Shown piece after piece: positions 1 through 8,546 of a stretch of DNA of 35,874 nt (positions are counted from its first letter, which is position 1; every line of letters starts with the position of its first letter). The stretch lies in NCBI GenBank assembly GCA_023145965.1, contig JAGLDC010000009.1, forward strand, positions 1 to 35,874, read 5' to 3'. Below the pieces are notes generated by a model. That model had not been told where the DNA came from, searched no databases, and saw only the letters and a list, made by a program, of their open reading frames with translations. A program made the position numbers and the translations under genes. Origin of the DNA: a bacterium. Its GTDB lineage: Bacteria > UBP14 > UBA6098.

Positions 1-789
1 AATGTCGGTATCGGAACGACAAGCCCCGAACATAAACTTCATGTTACAGGAACCGAAAGCGGTAGTGCCAGCGCCGGTCATGCCGTTGGCTACTTTAAAA
101 ATCTTTATGATGGCACTGCATCAAACCCTGCGGCTGTCTATGGTGAATGCGCCAACACGGACAACTATGGCATTGGTGGATACTTCAAGGGCGGTTGGCA
201 AGGCGTTGCAGGTGCAGTGTACGCGACTAGTGACCGTGACTATTATGGCGTGACGGGCTATGTTGACGGCGGAAGCGGAACAAACTATGGTGTATTGGGT
301 CACGCATACGGTGGAACCACGAACTACGGCGTTTATGGTTACGCAAACGGAGGCACGGACTACGGCGTATATTGTAATGGTGACGGAGCTTACACAGGTT
401 CCTGGACCGATGTTTCGGATAGAAAGTTCAAGAAAAACATCAGACCGATGGAGGGCATCCTCGAAAAGGTTCTTCTGCTCCAACCGAAAACCTTCGAGAT
501 GAGAACTCAGGGATACGATTTCATGGGGTTCAGTGATGGTGCCGAGTACGGTCTAATTGCCCAGGAGTTGGAGGAGGTTTTCCCCGAATTGGTTAAGCAC
601 GGCGTTCACCCCGGTGATGAGAAAAATCATGCGCCTGTCGAGTATAAAGGTATTGATTATATCCCCTTGACCGCCATTCTCATAGAGGCCATGCAGGAAC
701 AGCAGGCGCAAATCGAGCAACTTCGAGCCGAGAAGGATGCCGAGATTGCAGAACTACGCGCGCGTATCGAAGCGCTGGAATCGAAATAA
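1..789 (+). CDS. S74 intramolecular-chaperone surface/tail-fibre-like protein, 3' part
   Basis: The reading frame is open at the left edge, so the start lies outside the window; 262 residues are visible. It opens with NVGIGTTSPEHKLHV, a motif common in the shafts of long surface or tail-fibre proteins. It then has about five Tyr-Gly-Val/Gly-rich repeats (NYGVYGYANGGT type, residues about 50-130). The peptidase S74 chaperone domain follows: SDRKFKKNI begins at residue 139, with Ser139 and Lys144 at the Ser-Lys dyad spacing known for self-cleaving members such as MYRF. GLIAQELEEVFPELV is also typical. Residues about 230-262 form a coiled coil. Known members trimerise, and the C-terminal part is cut off after folding. 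No phage genes are visible nearby, so a host surface protein is as likely as a prophage fibre. Confidence 0.85.
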   Translation, partial: NVGIGTTSPEHKLHVTGTESGSASAGHAVGYFKNLYDGTASNPAAVYGECANTDNYGIGGYFKGGWQGVAGAVYATSDRDYYGVTGYVDGGSGTNYGVLGHAYGGTTNYGVYGYANGGTDYGVYCNGDGAYTGSWTDVSDRKFKKNIRPMEGILEKVLLLQPKTFEMRTQGYDFMGFSDGAEYGLIAQELEEVFPELVKHGVHPGDEKNHAPVEYKGIDYIPLTAILIEAMQEQQAQIEQLRAEKDAEIAELRARIEALESK

Positions 790-812
790 GAACTGAACAT
801 ATCGGGGATAAG

Positions 813-846
813 AGAAAAGGGGCGGCTCAGGTCGCTCTTTTTTTTG
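813..846 (+). terminator. Rho-independent terminator after the S74 gene
   Basis: A GC-rich stem (AAGGGGCGGC pairing with GTCGCTCTT, including G:U pairs, around a four-base TCAG loop) is followed by eight T residues. It starts about 25 bases after the S74 stop codon. A very similar hairpin occurs at 8547-8573. Confidence 0.75.
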
Positions 847-884
847 GTGATTTTATCTTTTTTCATATTAAATTTCCTAAAATA

Positions 885-918
885 AAAAACTCTCCAGGGA
901 TTGGCACGGAGAGTTTTT
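885..918. terminator. Bidirectional terminator between the S74 gene and pstS
   Basis: AAAAACTCTCC and GGAGAGTTTTT form an inverted repeat with A/T runs on both sides, so it can end transcription in both directions. It lies 19 bases past the pstS stop and closes the convergent Pho block. Confidence 0.85.
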
Positions 919-937
919 ATTACGAGATATTACTTCG

Positions 938-1747
938 TTATTTAATCGAAATAAAGCCCATCTCAGTGACTATTTCCTGTCCCTTCGACGACAAAACGAA
1001 ATCGATATATTGCTTGGCAATGCCTTTGGCCTCGCCGTTGGTGAACATGTGAAGCGAACGGACGATAGGATATGTCCCGCTTTTCGCACTGGCCGCTGTC
1101 GCGTCTATGCCGTTGACCTGAATGGCTTTGACCTTATTGTTGAGATAGCCCAAGCCGATATAGCCTATCGAGAACGGCGTAGTCGATATTGTTGTGCTAA
1201 CCGCTTGATTCGAGGCCAGCTTGAGGGCATCGTCGCGGACAGAGCCGCCCTCGAGCACCTTTTCCTTGAACACCTCGAAAGTGCCGGAGGAAACATCGCG
1301 CGAGACGACGATTATATTCTTGTTAGGGCCGCCGAGTGCCTTCCAGTTTGAGATTTTGCCGGTATAAATATCGCGGAGTCGCTCGATAGTGATCCCTTTG
1401 ATTGTAAGATTGGGGTGAATCACTATGGCGATCCCGTCCCATGCGACAATATGATCTGTCGGATTGACGCCCTTGCCCTTGGCGGTGGTGATCTCTTTGG
1501 TTTTGATGTCGCGGGATGAATTCGCGATGTCGCATGTGCCATCGATAATAGCGGCTATGCCGACGCCGGAACCACCGCCACGCACTGTCACATCGATCTT
1601 GGGATTGATGTCCATAAAGGCCTCGGCGCAGGCTTGCGCTATTGGCAGGACGGTTGTCGATCCGGTCAAGACGATTTGGTCGCCACTGGCGAAAACGAAA
1701 CCGGCTGTTAAAATCAGTATTACTGCGACTTTGAATAATTTCATCAT
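938..1747 (-). CDS. pstS: Phosphate ABC transporter substrate-binding protein PstS
   Basis: This periplasmic protein captures inorganic phosphate and delivers it to PstCA. The 269 residues begin with a signal peptide (MMKLFKVAVILILTAGFVFA). The PstS signature follows: LTGSTTVLPIAQA near the N-terminus, then RGGGSGVG, SSRDIK and SRDVSSGTFEVF, which supply phosphate-binding Ser, Thr, Asp and Arg residues in the family. GGAG lies just upstream of two adjacent ATG codons, and either could be the start. It is the last gene of the block, 24 bases after the porin gene; in most pst operons pstS comes first. It may be expressed by readthrough from the porin gene. Confidence 0.95.
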   Translation of the reverse strand: MMKLFKVAVILILTAGFVFASGDQIVLTGSTTVLPIAQACAEAFMDINPKIDVTVRGGGSGVGIAAIIDGTCDIANSSRDIKTKEITTAKGKGVNPTDHIVAWDGIAIVIHPNLTIKGITIERLRDIYTGKISNWKALGGPNKNIIVVSRDVSSGTFEVFKEKVLEGGSVRDDALKLASNQAVSTTISTTPFSIGYIGLGYLNNKVKAIQVNGIDATAASAKSGTYPIVRSLHMFTNGEAKGIAKQYIDFVLSSKGQEIVTEMGFISIK

Positions 1748-1771
1748 TTTTTCTCCTTTATAAGCTATTTC

Positions 1772-2776
1772 CTAAAACGGGTTGCTTTTAAATTCCCACC
1801 TGAGCTGGACACAGATATTATCCGTAGGCTCGGAGTCCGCCAACTCCGGTGTGGTTCTCTGCCAGTTGACCTGAAGTTGGGTGCTCTGGTCGTTCTTGGT
1901 CAAGAAGTAGTTTACGCCGAATGCCATAAGGCTATAACCGTCGTCGTCGGTATCAGTGTTCGGGTCCCACATGTCGTAGCGTCCGAGAAGCTGAAACCGC
2001 CCGCCGAGCGATACGACCGGCATAATCATGATGCCTGAGCTTTGTGTCTCGTCCTTCTTGCGCATAAGATATTCGCCCCACAACTCGACCGGGCCGTAAG
2101 CCCCGCGAAGGACACCGGTGATCTTCATATCGCTTTTATTTTCCGTGCCGCCGAGTGTATCTGTGGCGACCTCGAACTGGGAATAGTGAACCGAACCGGC
2201 CAAGGTAATGCCGGTAATGGGGATAAAGCGCACATTCGCGACAAAAGCGGGGTTGATGTCGATATTGTTGAGGTATTTCTTGTATCCCTCGCCGTTGTAG
2301 ATGCCGATCTGATACTCGCCGAAACCGGCGGGAATAAAGCCGGCAAGCGCGACTCCGGCGTCTGCGGAAGCGGTGACACCGTTAAGGTCCTCGGGGGCTT
2401 TTTCTATCGAGAGATAACTCCAATCGTAGATAGTCCCAAAATAGTTTTTAATGACACCGACTTGAAGGCTCGCATCCTTGAATACTCCCGAATATTCGAG
2501 GTAGGCACCCTTTATTTTAAGCCCGGCACCGTTGGCATCGGCGGATTTATCGCTCGAATAAATATCGATGTTGAATTTCCCCGAGATCGCCGATGTAAAT
2601 TGATGGCCAAATGCAAAATAACCGCGCGCGACCTCGAATCCCATCGCCTCGGTTTCGCTGTCGTATCTCTCCAAGTTCATGCGAAACCAGGTTTTTCCCT
2701 CGATTTGGCTTTGCCCTGGCTCATTCGCGGAAAACGCTACCACCGCAACCAGCATTAACATTAGAAGCCTTTTCAT
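1772..2776 (-). CDS. Phosphate-selective porin-like outer-membrane protein
   Basis: This is a predicted outer-membrane beta-barrel of 334 residues. The start is set at MKRLLMLMLVAVV, because GGAGG lies eight bases before this ATG and it begins a clean signal peptide; an upstream in-frame extension lacks both. The mature protein has alternating hydrophobic/aromatic strands such as GGRFQLLGRYDMWDPN and SLMAFGVNYFL, and ends in phenylalanine, as expected for BAM-assembled barrels. The pattern resembles the OprO/OprP phosphate porin family. Its position between phoR and pstS supports a role in phosphate entry. A 97-base gap from phoR contains a TATACT sequence and could hold its own promoter. The exact substrate is inferred from context. 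Confidence 0.8.
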   Translation of the reverse strand: MKRLLMLMLVAVVAFSANEPGQSQIEGKTWFRMNLERYDSETEAMGFEVARGYFAFGHQFTSAISGKFNIDIYSSDKSADANGAGLKIKGAYLEYSGVFKDASLQVGVIKNYFGTIYDWSYLSIEKAPEDLNGVTASADAGVALAGFIPAGFGEYQIGIYNGEGYKKYLNNIDINPAFVANVRFIPITGITLAGSVHYSQFEVATDTLGGTENKSDMKITGVLRGAYGPVELWGEYLMRKKDETQSSGIMIMPVVSLGGRFQLLGRYDMWDPNTDTDDDGYSLMAFGVNYFLTKNDQSTQLQVNWQRTTPELADSEPTDNICVQLRWEFKSNPF

Positions 2777-2873
2777 TCGTCCTCCTCTTGTTTTATATTC
2801 TTTTAGCTTCTTCAAACGCGCAAAGTATATTTGCGGAGTGTTAAAGCATTATTGAGGAAAAATGAAGATAGGA

Positions 2874-4592
2874 TTAAGAAATTGGTTTTATTGGGAAGAC
2901 CATCTCGAACCTGCATCCCTCGGTTTTCAGGGTATCGACGCGGACGACTCCGTCGTGCAGATTGACGATATTTTTCACAATCGATAGCCCGAGGCCGGTG
3001 CCTCCGAGTTTGTGAGAGTGCGCTTTATCGACAGTGTAAAAACGCTCGAAAACCTTGTCGGTTTCGGCGAAGGGAATGCCTATGCCTGTGTCCTCGACTG
3101 CAACGGCAACGCCTTCGCCCACGCGATAGCATTCTATTTTAACCTCGCCGCCTTCTTTGTTGTATTTGACGGCGTTATCTATAAGGTTGCTGATAGCTAT
3201 CTCGATCAGACTCGGGTCGCCTTGTATTTCAGGGATGTCTTCGGCAAAGTCTATCGAGATGGTCACTTTCGCTTTTTGAGCTATCTTAGAAAACATGGGC
3301 ACAATAATATCTATCATATCTGGAAGATAGATAAATGTTGTCAACGGCACAGCGGAGCTTTCGACTTTAGTTAAAGTGAGAAGGTCCTCGACTATAGCTA
3401 TCATTCGGTTTGTATGTCTTTCGGTTATATCGATATATTTCTTCTGCTCATCGTCGAGGGATTCGCTTTTGAGGGTTTCAGTATAGCCTTTTATTAAAGT
3501 AAGTGGGGTTTTAAGTTCATGCGAAACATTGGCTACAAAATCGGCTTTTATTTTGCGTATCCTGAATTGCTCGGTTATATCTCTAACGACTATAATTAGC
3601 GAATCGCCGCGCAAGGAGGGGAAAGCGGCGGCCTCGACGCGGGTGTCGTCGAGATCGAATTCTACCGGTTTCCCGGATTGCTTTTCTATGAGGCCGATTA
3701 TCTCCGGGGTTCTTATCGTCGAGAGAGCGTCGTTACCGATGATGTTTTCGCACTTGATTTTTAATACTCTCTCAGCGGAATTATTCATTGCCGTGATATT
3801 CCCATTTTTAATTAGGATAATGCCGTCACGAAGGCTGTCCAGAATAAGGGACATCTCGTCTTCCTGGGCCTTTAACGTCGCGAAGGAACTCTCGATCTCG
3901 CCTGCCATCTGGTTGACAGCCTTTTCGAGCTGGTTGAACTCGCTATTTCCGCTTTCCTCAAGGCGCACCGAAAAATCGCCTTTAGATATCTGCTTTGCCG
4001 TTTTCGATATTTCCGAAATCTTCTTAACTATTGCCGATTTCGAGAGAACAGTGATGATAACGCCGACGATGATCAGCCCGAACATTAGCGGGATGACCTC
4101 GCGCACATGTTTGTTTTTGAAGTCGAGAACCGAACTGACGGGCTTGCTTGCCCTTATAACAAGAGAATCACTCACTCTCAATGCAGAATAGACGAGGTGT
4201 TCTTTGAGTGTTGCGCTGAAGCGGATAGTAGAGCCTTCGCCTTCGGAGAAAGCGGTTATAATCTCCGGGCGACCCGCGTGGTTATCCATCATAGCGGGAT
4301 TTTCATCTGTATCGACCATTACCCTTCCAGTTTTGTCGATAAATGTAAATCTTATTTTTGGGTCGAAGTGGTAGTGTGTTAAAATCGAATCGACGACTTC
4401 TATGGAAATGGAATCCGGCAACAACTCCGAGAGAAGGCGCGCTTCGCGGAAAAGGGTTTGTTGCGTTTCCTTGGAGAAAAGCTTGAATGCACTGTCAATT
4501 GAAATGAATACGGAAATAGTTACCGCCAGCACCATGACGAATATCACCAAACCGAAATATCGATTTATGATGCTTTTCTTTAAGTCTAACAT
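2874..4592 (-). CDS. phoR: Phosphate-regulon sensor histidine kinase PhoR
   Basis: This inner-membrane sensor kinase phosphorylates PhoB when phosphate is scarce. Counting from MLDLKKSII, it has a TM segment at about 12-33, a periplasmic or extracellular domain at about 35-160, a second TM at about 165-185, HAMP at about 186-240, a PAS domain at about 248-345, HisKA with FVANVSHELKTP (His358), and a HATPase domain with NLIDNAVKYN, DTGIGIP and GGTGLGLSIV. The chosen ATG lies five bases after the phoB stop and has AGGTG before it; an ATG seven codons upstream (4613) is an alternative that overlaps phoB. Its large sensory domain is unlike the short one of E. coli PhoR and more like the Bacillus PhoR type. 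Confidence 0.92.
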   Translation of the reverse strand: MLDLKKSIINRYFGLVIFVMVLAVTISVFISIDSAFKLFSKETQQTLFREARLLSELLPDSISIEVVDSILTHYHFDPKIRFTFIDKTGRVMVDTDENPAMMDNHAGRPEIITAFSEGEGSTIRFSATLKEHLVYSALRVSDSLVIRASKPVSSVLDFKNKHVREVIPLMFGLIIVGVIITVLSKSAIVKKISEISKTAKQISKGDFSVRLEESGNSEFNQLEKAVNQMAGEIESSFATLKAQEDEMSLILDSLRDGIILIKNGNITAMNNSAERVLKIKCENIIGNDALSTIRTPEIIGLIEKQSGKPVEFDLDDTRVEAAAFPSLRGDSLIIVVRDITEQFRIRKIKADFVANVSHELKTPLTLIKGYTETLKSESLDDEQKKYIDITERHTNRMIAIVEDLLTLTKVESSAVPLTTFIYLPDMIDIIVPMFSKIAQKAKVTISIDFAEDIPEIQGDPSLIEIAISNLIDNAVKYNKEGGEVKIECYRVGEGVAVAVEDTGIGIPFAETDKVFERFYTVDKAHSHKLGGTGLGLSIVKNIVNLHDGVVRVDTLKTEGCRFEMVFPIKPIS

Positions 4593-4597
4593 ATCAC

Positions 4598-5284
4598 CTA
4601 ATCTTCTTCGCATTTCCGAAGTCTATAGCCTATCGACCTAATGGTCTCTATAACATCACCTGCGGCCTGAAGCTTCCTCCGAAGGTTGAGTATATGGACA
4701 TCGATAGTTCTATCTATAACGAACTGGCGGTCTTCGCCGAGATAGTCGAGAATGCGTGCGCGGGTTAGCACCCTGCCTTTGTTTTTCACGAGTATTTCGA
4801 GGATTTTAAACTCCGTTGCGGTCAGATTGACAGGCACTCCATCGACCTTCAGCTCGAACTTATCGGGCGAGAGCTCGATTGAGCCGGATCTAAAAGTTTT
4901 CGTTTCTTCGCCGGGGTTTATCCTCCGAAGAACGCTTTTCACTCTCGCTATAAGCTCACGTATGGAAAAAGGCTTTGAAACATAGTCGTCGGCGCCGAGT
5001 TCGAGACCGAGGACGATATCGGCTTCGCTGCCTTTTGCTGTCACCATTATAATCGGCAGAGCTTTGGTATCGGAGTTCGAGCGGAGAATCTTACAGATCT
5101 CGAGGCCGTCGAGTCCGGGGATCATTAAATCCAGTAGAAGTAAATCGAATTTGTCTTTAGAAACAATATCGAGAAAATCGACTCCGCTAGAGAAAGCCTC
5201 CACCTGCCAACCCTCACGCGTGAGGTGCAGATTTAGAAGTTTTCGAACATCGTTTTCGTCTTCGACTACGGCTATTTTTTTCAT
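4598..5284 (-). CDS. phoB: Phosphate-regulon response regulator PhoB (OmpR family)
   Basis: This DNA-binding response regulator activates the phosphate-starvation genes. From MKKIAVVEDEND it has 228 residues. The receiver domain (1-120) has acidic residues Glu8/Asp9, the phospho-acceptor Asp52 in LLLLDLMIPG, Thr82 and Lys104 (VSKPF). The winged-helix output domain (about 130-225) has LTATEFKILEIL and RTIDVHILNLRRKL. The start is placed one base after the phoU stop, because the longer frame adds only 11 non-conserved residues. It is followed directly by phoR, forming the usual pair. The likely target is the tandem repeat upstream of pstC. Confidence 0.93.
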   Translation of the reverse strand: MKKIAVVEDENDVRKLLNLHLTREGWQVEAFSSGVDFLDIVSKDKFDLLLLDLMIPGLDGLEICKILRSNSDTKALPIIMVTAKGSEADIVLGLELGADDYVSKPFSIRELIARVKSVLRRINPGEETKTFRSGSIELSPDKFELKVDGVPVNLTATEFKILEILVKNKGRVLTRARILDYLGEDRQFVIDRTIDVHILNLRRKLQAAGDVIETIRSIGYRLRKCEED

Positions 5285-5285
5285 C

Positions 5286-5945
5286 TTAAAGCCCTTCGTT
5301 CTCGTGATGACGAACATCGTCGCCTGTCATACAATATATAAATTCTTCCGCCAAATTGGTAGCCTCATCGCCGATTCTCTCGAGGTTTTTAGAGACATAA
5401 ATAAGCCTCATGCTTCGCTCGATAGTCGAGGTGTCAGAGGCCATATAAGTCAGAAGCTCGCGTGTTATCTGGTCGTTCAGGTCGTCGACGAGGTCGTCCT
5501 GAAGAAGAACCTTGTGGGCTAAGTCCGGGTTATTCTCGGTGAAAGCATTCAACGAATTGGCTATCATCGAGCAAACGATATTCGCCATGCGCGGAATATC
5601 AATAAGCGGTTTTACAGGCGGTCTGCTTATCAAATATAGCGCATTCTGCGTTATGTTGACCGCCTGATCGCCGATACGCTCGAGGTCCTTGTTGGCCTTT
5701 ATTAACGATATCACCCTTCTCATGTTGCCGGCTTTCGGCGCAAAAAGAGCGATAATCTCGACCGCCTTCGCCTCGATCTCGATTTCTGCATGATTGCATT
5801 TAGGCTCGTCTATATCGAGCACCTCGCGCGCAAGTGCGGCGTCCCTATCGACCAAAACACGGATCGATTTCTTCACCATTTCCTCGACACGCCCGGCCTG
5901 TTTTGTGAATTCGCGTTGAAGTTCTAAAAGCGTTTGTTCTATCAT
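5286..5945 (-). CDS. phoU: Phosphate signalling protein PhoU
   Basis: PhoU is a cytoplasmic helical protein that links PstSCAB to PhoR and dampens the Pho response when phosphate is plentiful. The 219 residues contain two copies of the three-helix PhoU repeat. Each has a metal-site-like segment: ERIGDQAVNIT in the first half and ERIGDEATNLAEEF in the second. The start at MIEQTLLELQREF is preceded by GGTGG at proper spacing and matches the family N-terminus. A longer frame reaching 5981 would overlap pstB. It lies between pstB and phoB, as in many pst operons. Confidence 0.94.
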   Translation of the reverse strand: MIEQTLLELQREFTKQAGRVEEMVKKSIRVLVDRDAALAREVLDIDEPKCNHAEIEIEAKAVEIIALFAPKAGNMRRVISLIKANKDLERIGDQAVNITQNALYLISRPPVKPLIDIPRMANIVCSMIANSLNAFTENNPDLAHKVLLQDDLVDDLNDQITRELLTYMASDTSTIERSMRLIYVSKNLERIGDEATNLAEEFIYCMTGDDVRHHENEGL

Positions 5946-5962
5946 ATTACCACCTACCCAAA

Positions 5963-6715
5963 TTAGCCGTTCAAATAGCACTCGGTCAACTCGTTCTTCG
6001 GTTTTGTAAAAATATCTTTAGTCAAGCCGAAATCGATCATCTCGCCGAGCATCATAAAACCGGAATACTCCGCCACTCGCGCCGCCTGCGCGACATTGTG
6101 CGTGACGATTATCACGGTTAGTTTCCCTACAAACTCCTGAAGGAGATTTTCGATCTTATCCGCCGAAATGGGATCGAGAGCCGATGTCGGTTCGTCGAGA
6201 AGGAGAACCTCCGGCTGCGCTGCAAGCGCACGCGCTATGCAAAGCCTTTGCTGCTGGCCGCCGGAGAGGTCCATCGCGTTTTTGTTCAGTCTCTCGGAGA
6301 CCTCATCGAAAAGGTCGACATCCCTAAGCGCTTGCTCGACCCTGTCCGATAGCTCTTTGCCTTTGGCCAATTTGTGGATTCTTATGCCGAACGAAACATT
6401 CTCGAAAACCGTCATCGGAAAAGGATTAGGCTTTTGGAAGACCATTCCTATTCGCCTACGAAGACGGTAAATGTCCGTCGATTGGTCGTAGATATTCTCA
6501 CCGTCGAACAGGATATGCCCGTTTGTTTTCACCCCCGCGATCAGATCGTTCATGCGGTTGATCGATCTAAGAAGCGTCGATTTTCCGCAACCGGAAGGTC
6601 CCATTATCGCGGTGATTGTGTTTTCCGGGAAGTGCAGGCTGACATTTTTAACGGCCGGCACACCGGAATACGCGAGGTTAAATTTGTCGATTTCTATTAA
6701 ACCGCCGGTTGTCAC
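5963..6715 (-). CDS. pstB: Phosphate ABC transporter ATPase PstB
   Basis: PstB is the cytoplasmic ATPase that powers phosphate import through PstCA. Its 250 residues show Walker A GPSGCGKST (39-47), a Q-loop (VFQKPNPFP), signature LSGGQQQR (150-157), Walker B LLLDEPTSALD (from 171) and the switch histidine in IIVTHN. The Q-loop KPNPFP and length are characteristic of PstB rather than other importers. The start overlaps the pstA stop by four bases (ATGA), indicating translational coupling. Confidence 0.97.
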   Translation of the reverse strand: MTTGGLIEIDKFNLAYSGVPAVKNVSLHFPENTITAIMGPSGCGKSTLLRSINRMNDLIAGVKTNGHILFDGENIYDQSTDIYRLRRRIGMVFQKPNPFPMTVFENVSFGIRIHKLAKGKELSDRVEQALRDVDLFDEVSERLNKNAMDLSGGQQQRLCIARALAAQPEVLLLDEPTSALDPISADKIENLLQEFVGKLTVIIVTHNVAQAARVAEYSGFMMLGEMIDFGLTKDIFTKPKNELTECYLNG

Positions 6716-7581
6716 CAGGCTCTCCTTTTTCTAATTTTATATCTCCAGTAAATCCCAAAGCTGCTCAAAAGCAGAACAATTAGCATTAACAACAACGCCG
6801 ACCCGAAGGCGATAGGCAGTTGCTTTTGGGGATTTATCCCTTCGGTTACAAGTCCGTAGATGTGATATGGAAGCGCCATTACTTCGTCGAAGGGCGATTT
6901 CGGAAGACGCCTCGTGTAAAATGTCGCGGCGGTGAACATGATCGGCGCGGTCTCACCGATAGCGCGCCCCATCGCGAGGATTGCGCCGGTGATTATCCCG
7001 CCTATAGCATTTGGGAGCACGATTTTCCATGTGGTCTTCCAACGCGTTGCACCCAATGACAACGCGGCCTCGCGAAACGAAATTGGCACCGTTTTAAGCG
7101 ATTCCTCCGAAACGGAGATGATTATCGGAAGGGACATCACGCCGAGTGTCAACGCGCCGGAAAGCACCGAAACGCCGAAATTGAGCACTTTGCAGAAAAA
7201 CGCGAACCCGAAAAGCCCGAAGACTATCGAGGGCATACCTGCAAGCGTATTTACTCCGATTCTTATCAACGAAACAAAGTGCCCCGGGCGCGAGAACTCG
7301 GTGAGATAAACCGCAGTCAAAACGCCGATCGGAAGTGCGGAAAGCATTGCCCCCGACCCGAGAAGTAGTGTCCCGATTATCGCCGGAAACACGCCGCCTT
7401 CGGTCATACCCTTTCGTGGAGGCTGTGAAATGAACTCCCACGAAAGCGCCGGCAGTCCTCGCTTGAGCAAGAAAAATAGCAGAGCGGCGAGCGCAAGGAC
7501 AATCACCAGCGCGGCTATTCTGAATAGCGCGAAGCCCTCTTTCTGGATTCTGAGTCTATCTATCGGTCGAAGATTTAGCAT
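6712..7581 (-). CDS. pstA: Phosphate ABC transporter permease PstA
   Basis: PstA is one of the two inner-membrane permease subunits for phosphate. The 289 residues hold about six transmembrane segments. The permease EAA-type loop is REAALSLGATRWKTTWKIVLPNAIGGIITG, and AIGETAPIMF follows, as is typical of PstA. The family-typical segment GMTEGGVFPAIIGTLLL lies before the core domain. The start overlaps the end of pstC by 26 bases and has no clear Shine-Dalgarno sequence, so translation is probably coupled to pstC. Confidence 0.95.
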   Translation of the reverse strand: MLNLRPIDRLRIQKEGFALFRIAALVIVLALAALLFFLLKRGLPALSWEFISQPPRKGMTEGGVFPAIIGTLLLGSGAMLSALPIGVLTAVYLTEFSRPGHFVSLIRIGVNTLAGMPSIVFGLFGFAFFCKVLNFGVSVLSGALTLGVMSLPIIISVSEESLKTVPISFREAALSLGATRWKTTWKIVLPNAIGGIITGAILAMGRAIGETAPIMFTAATFYTRRLPKSPFDEVMALPYHIYGLVTEGINPQKQLPIAFGSALLLMLIVLLLSSFGIYWRYKIRKRRAW

Positions 7582-8404
7582 ATTTGTTCGCTATGATGTT
7601 GATAATTAATGTAATGGCAAAAAGAACCACGCCTATCGCGAAAAGCGAATGGTAGTGGATACTTCCCACCGGAGTCTCGCCCATCTCCGCGGCGATTGTT
7701 AAAGTTATCGGCCTGACCGGTTTTAGCGGTGAGGCGGTCAACTGCGCGGCGCCGCCGGCGACCATGAGGACAGTCATTGTCTCGCCGATAGCCCTCCCGA
7801 GGCCGAGTAGGATACTCGCGATTATCCCACTTTTCGCTGCAGGCAAAACCACGCGCATCAAAGTCTCCCATCTCGTCGCGCCGAGCGCGTGTGAAGCCTC
7901 AATCAAAGCCCTCGGCACCGCGGAAAGTGCATCCTCAGAGACGCTCACGACTGTCGGGATCACCATAAGCCCCAGCGCCGTACCCGCGACCAGCGCGCAT
8001 TGCCCCACCGGCAGGCTTAGCGCTTTCTGCGCGAACGGCGCGAGGATCACAAGTCCGAAAAGGCCATAGACCACCGATGGCACGCTTCCAAAAAGCTCGA
8101 TAATCGGCTTCATTATTTCGCGGACGCGCGCCGATGCCACGCCGTTGAAATAAAGCGCGGTAGAAATCCCGAGTGGCAGGGCGAAAAGCATCGCAATGAA
8201 TGTTACCATGAGCGAGCCCCATAGCAGAGGCAAAAGCCCGAACATCGGCGTTTCGGCCACGGGGCGCCAATAGCGGCCGGTAAGAAAATCGAATAGCGAA
8301 TACTGCGTGAAAAACGGGAATGCCCCATAGAAAAGCAGAGCCGTGATTGCCACGAGCAGAAGTAGCGAAAAGGTCGCGATTATTCCAAGTGTCCATTTAG
8401 CCAT
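7556..8404 (-). CDS. pstC: Phosphate ABC transporter permease PstC
   Basis: PstC pairs with PstA to form the phosphate channel. The 282 residues have six predicted transmembrane helices, and SVPSVVYGLFGLVIL is a strongly conserved PstC/PstA segment. The EAA-type loop is EASHALGATRWETLMRVVLPAAKSGI, followed by AIGETMTVLMVAGG. It is the first gene of the block. No Shine-Dalgarno is seen before the ATG, and the likely -10 box is only about 15 bases upstream, so its message may have a very short leader. Confidence 0.95.
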   Translation of the reverse strand: MAKWTLGIIATFSLLLLVAITALLFYGAFPFFTQYSLFDFLTGRYWRPVAETPMFGLLPLLWGSLMVTFIAMLFALPLGISTALYFNGVASARVREIMKPIIELFGSVPSVVYGLFGLVILAPFAQKALSLPVGQCALVAGTALGLMVIPTVVSVSEDALSAVPRALIEASHALGATRWETLMRVVLPAAKSGIIASILLGLGRAIGETMTVLMVAGGAAQLTASPLKPVRPITLTIAAEMGETPVGSIHYHSLFAIGVVLFAITLIINIIANKYAKSSTDR

Positions 8405-8418
8405 AAAGCATCGCGTGT

Positions 8419-8475
8419 ATAATATTCTTAATTCTTCAGTGAATATTAAATCGCGGTTAAGAATCGGTTAAGATT
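8419..8475 (-). promoter_or_regulatory. Pho-box-like tandem repeat and promoter of the pst-pho block
   Basis: Two adjacent 11-bp direct repeats, CGGTTAAGAAT and CGGTTAAGATT (plus-strand view, 8454-8464 and 8465-8475), differ at one base. A third TTAA occurs at the same 11-bp phase (8446). Read toward pstC this gives TTAAC repeated every 11 bp, the same period as known PhoB/PhoP boxes. A TATTAT at 8424-8419 lies about 21 bp past the last repeat and could be the -10 element. The repeats are directly visible; the regulator is inferred from the phoB gene in this block. Confidence 0.65.
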
Positions 8476-8491
8476 AATAATGTGCGGATAT

Positions 8492-8536
8492 TTGCCACGG
8501 TCTTCGGTCTCACGGACTGGCAGCCTCGCAATGACG
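8492..8536. repeat. REP-like imperfect palindrome
   Basis: TTGCCACGG at the left and CTCGCAATGACGG at the right bracket a partly self-complementary core that includes GGTCTTCGGTC and GGACTGGC. The pattern resembles short dispersed palindromic elements in many environmental genomes. No second full copy lies in this window, so this call rests on resemblance. Confidence 0.4.
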
Positions 8537-8546
8537 GCGTTAAAGA

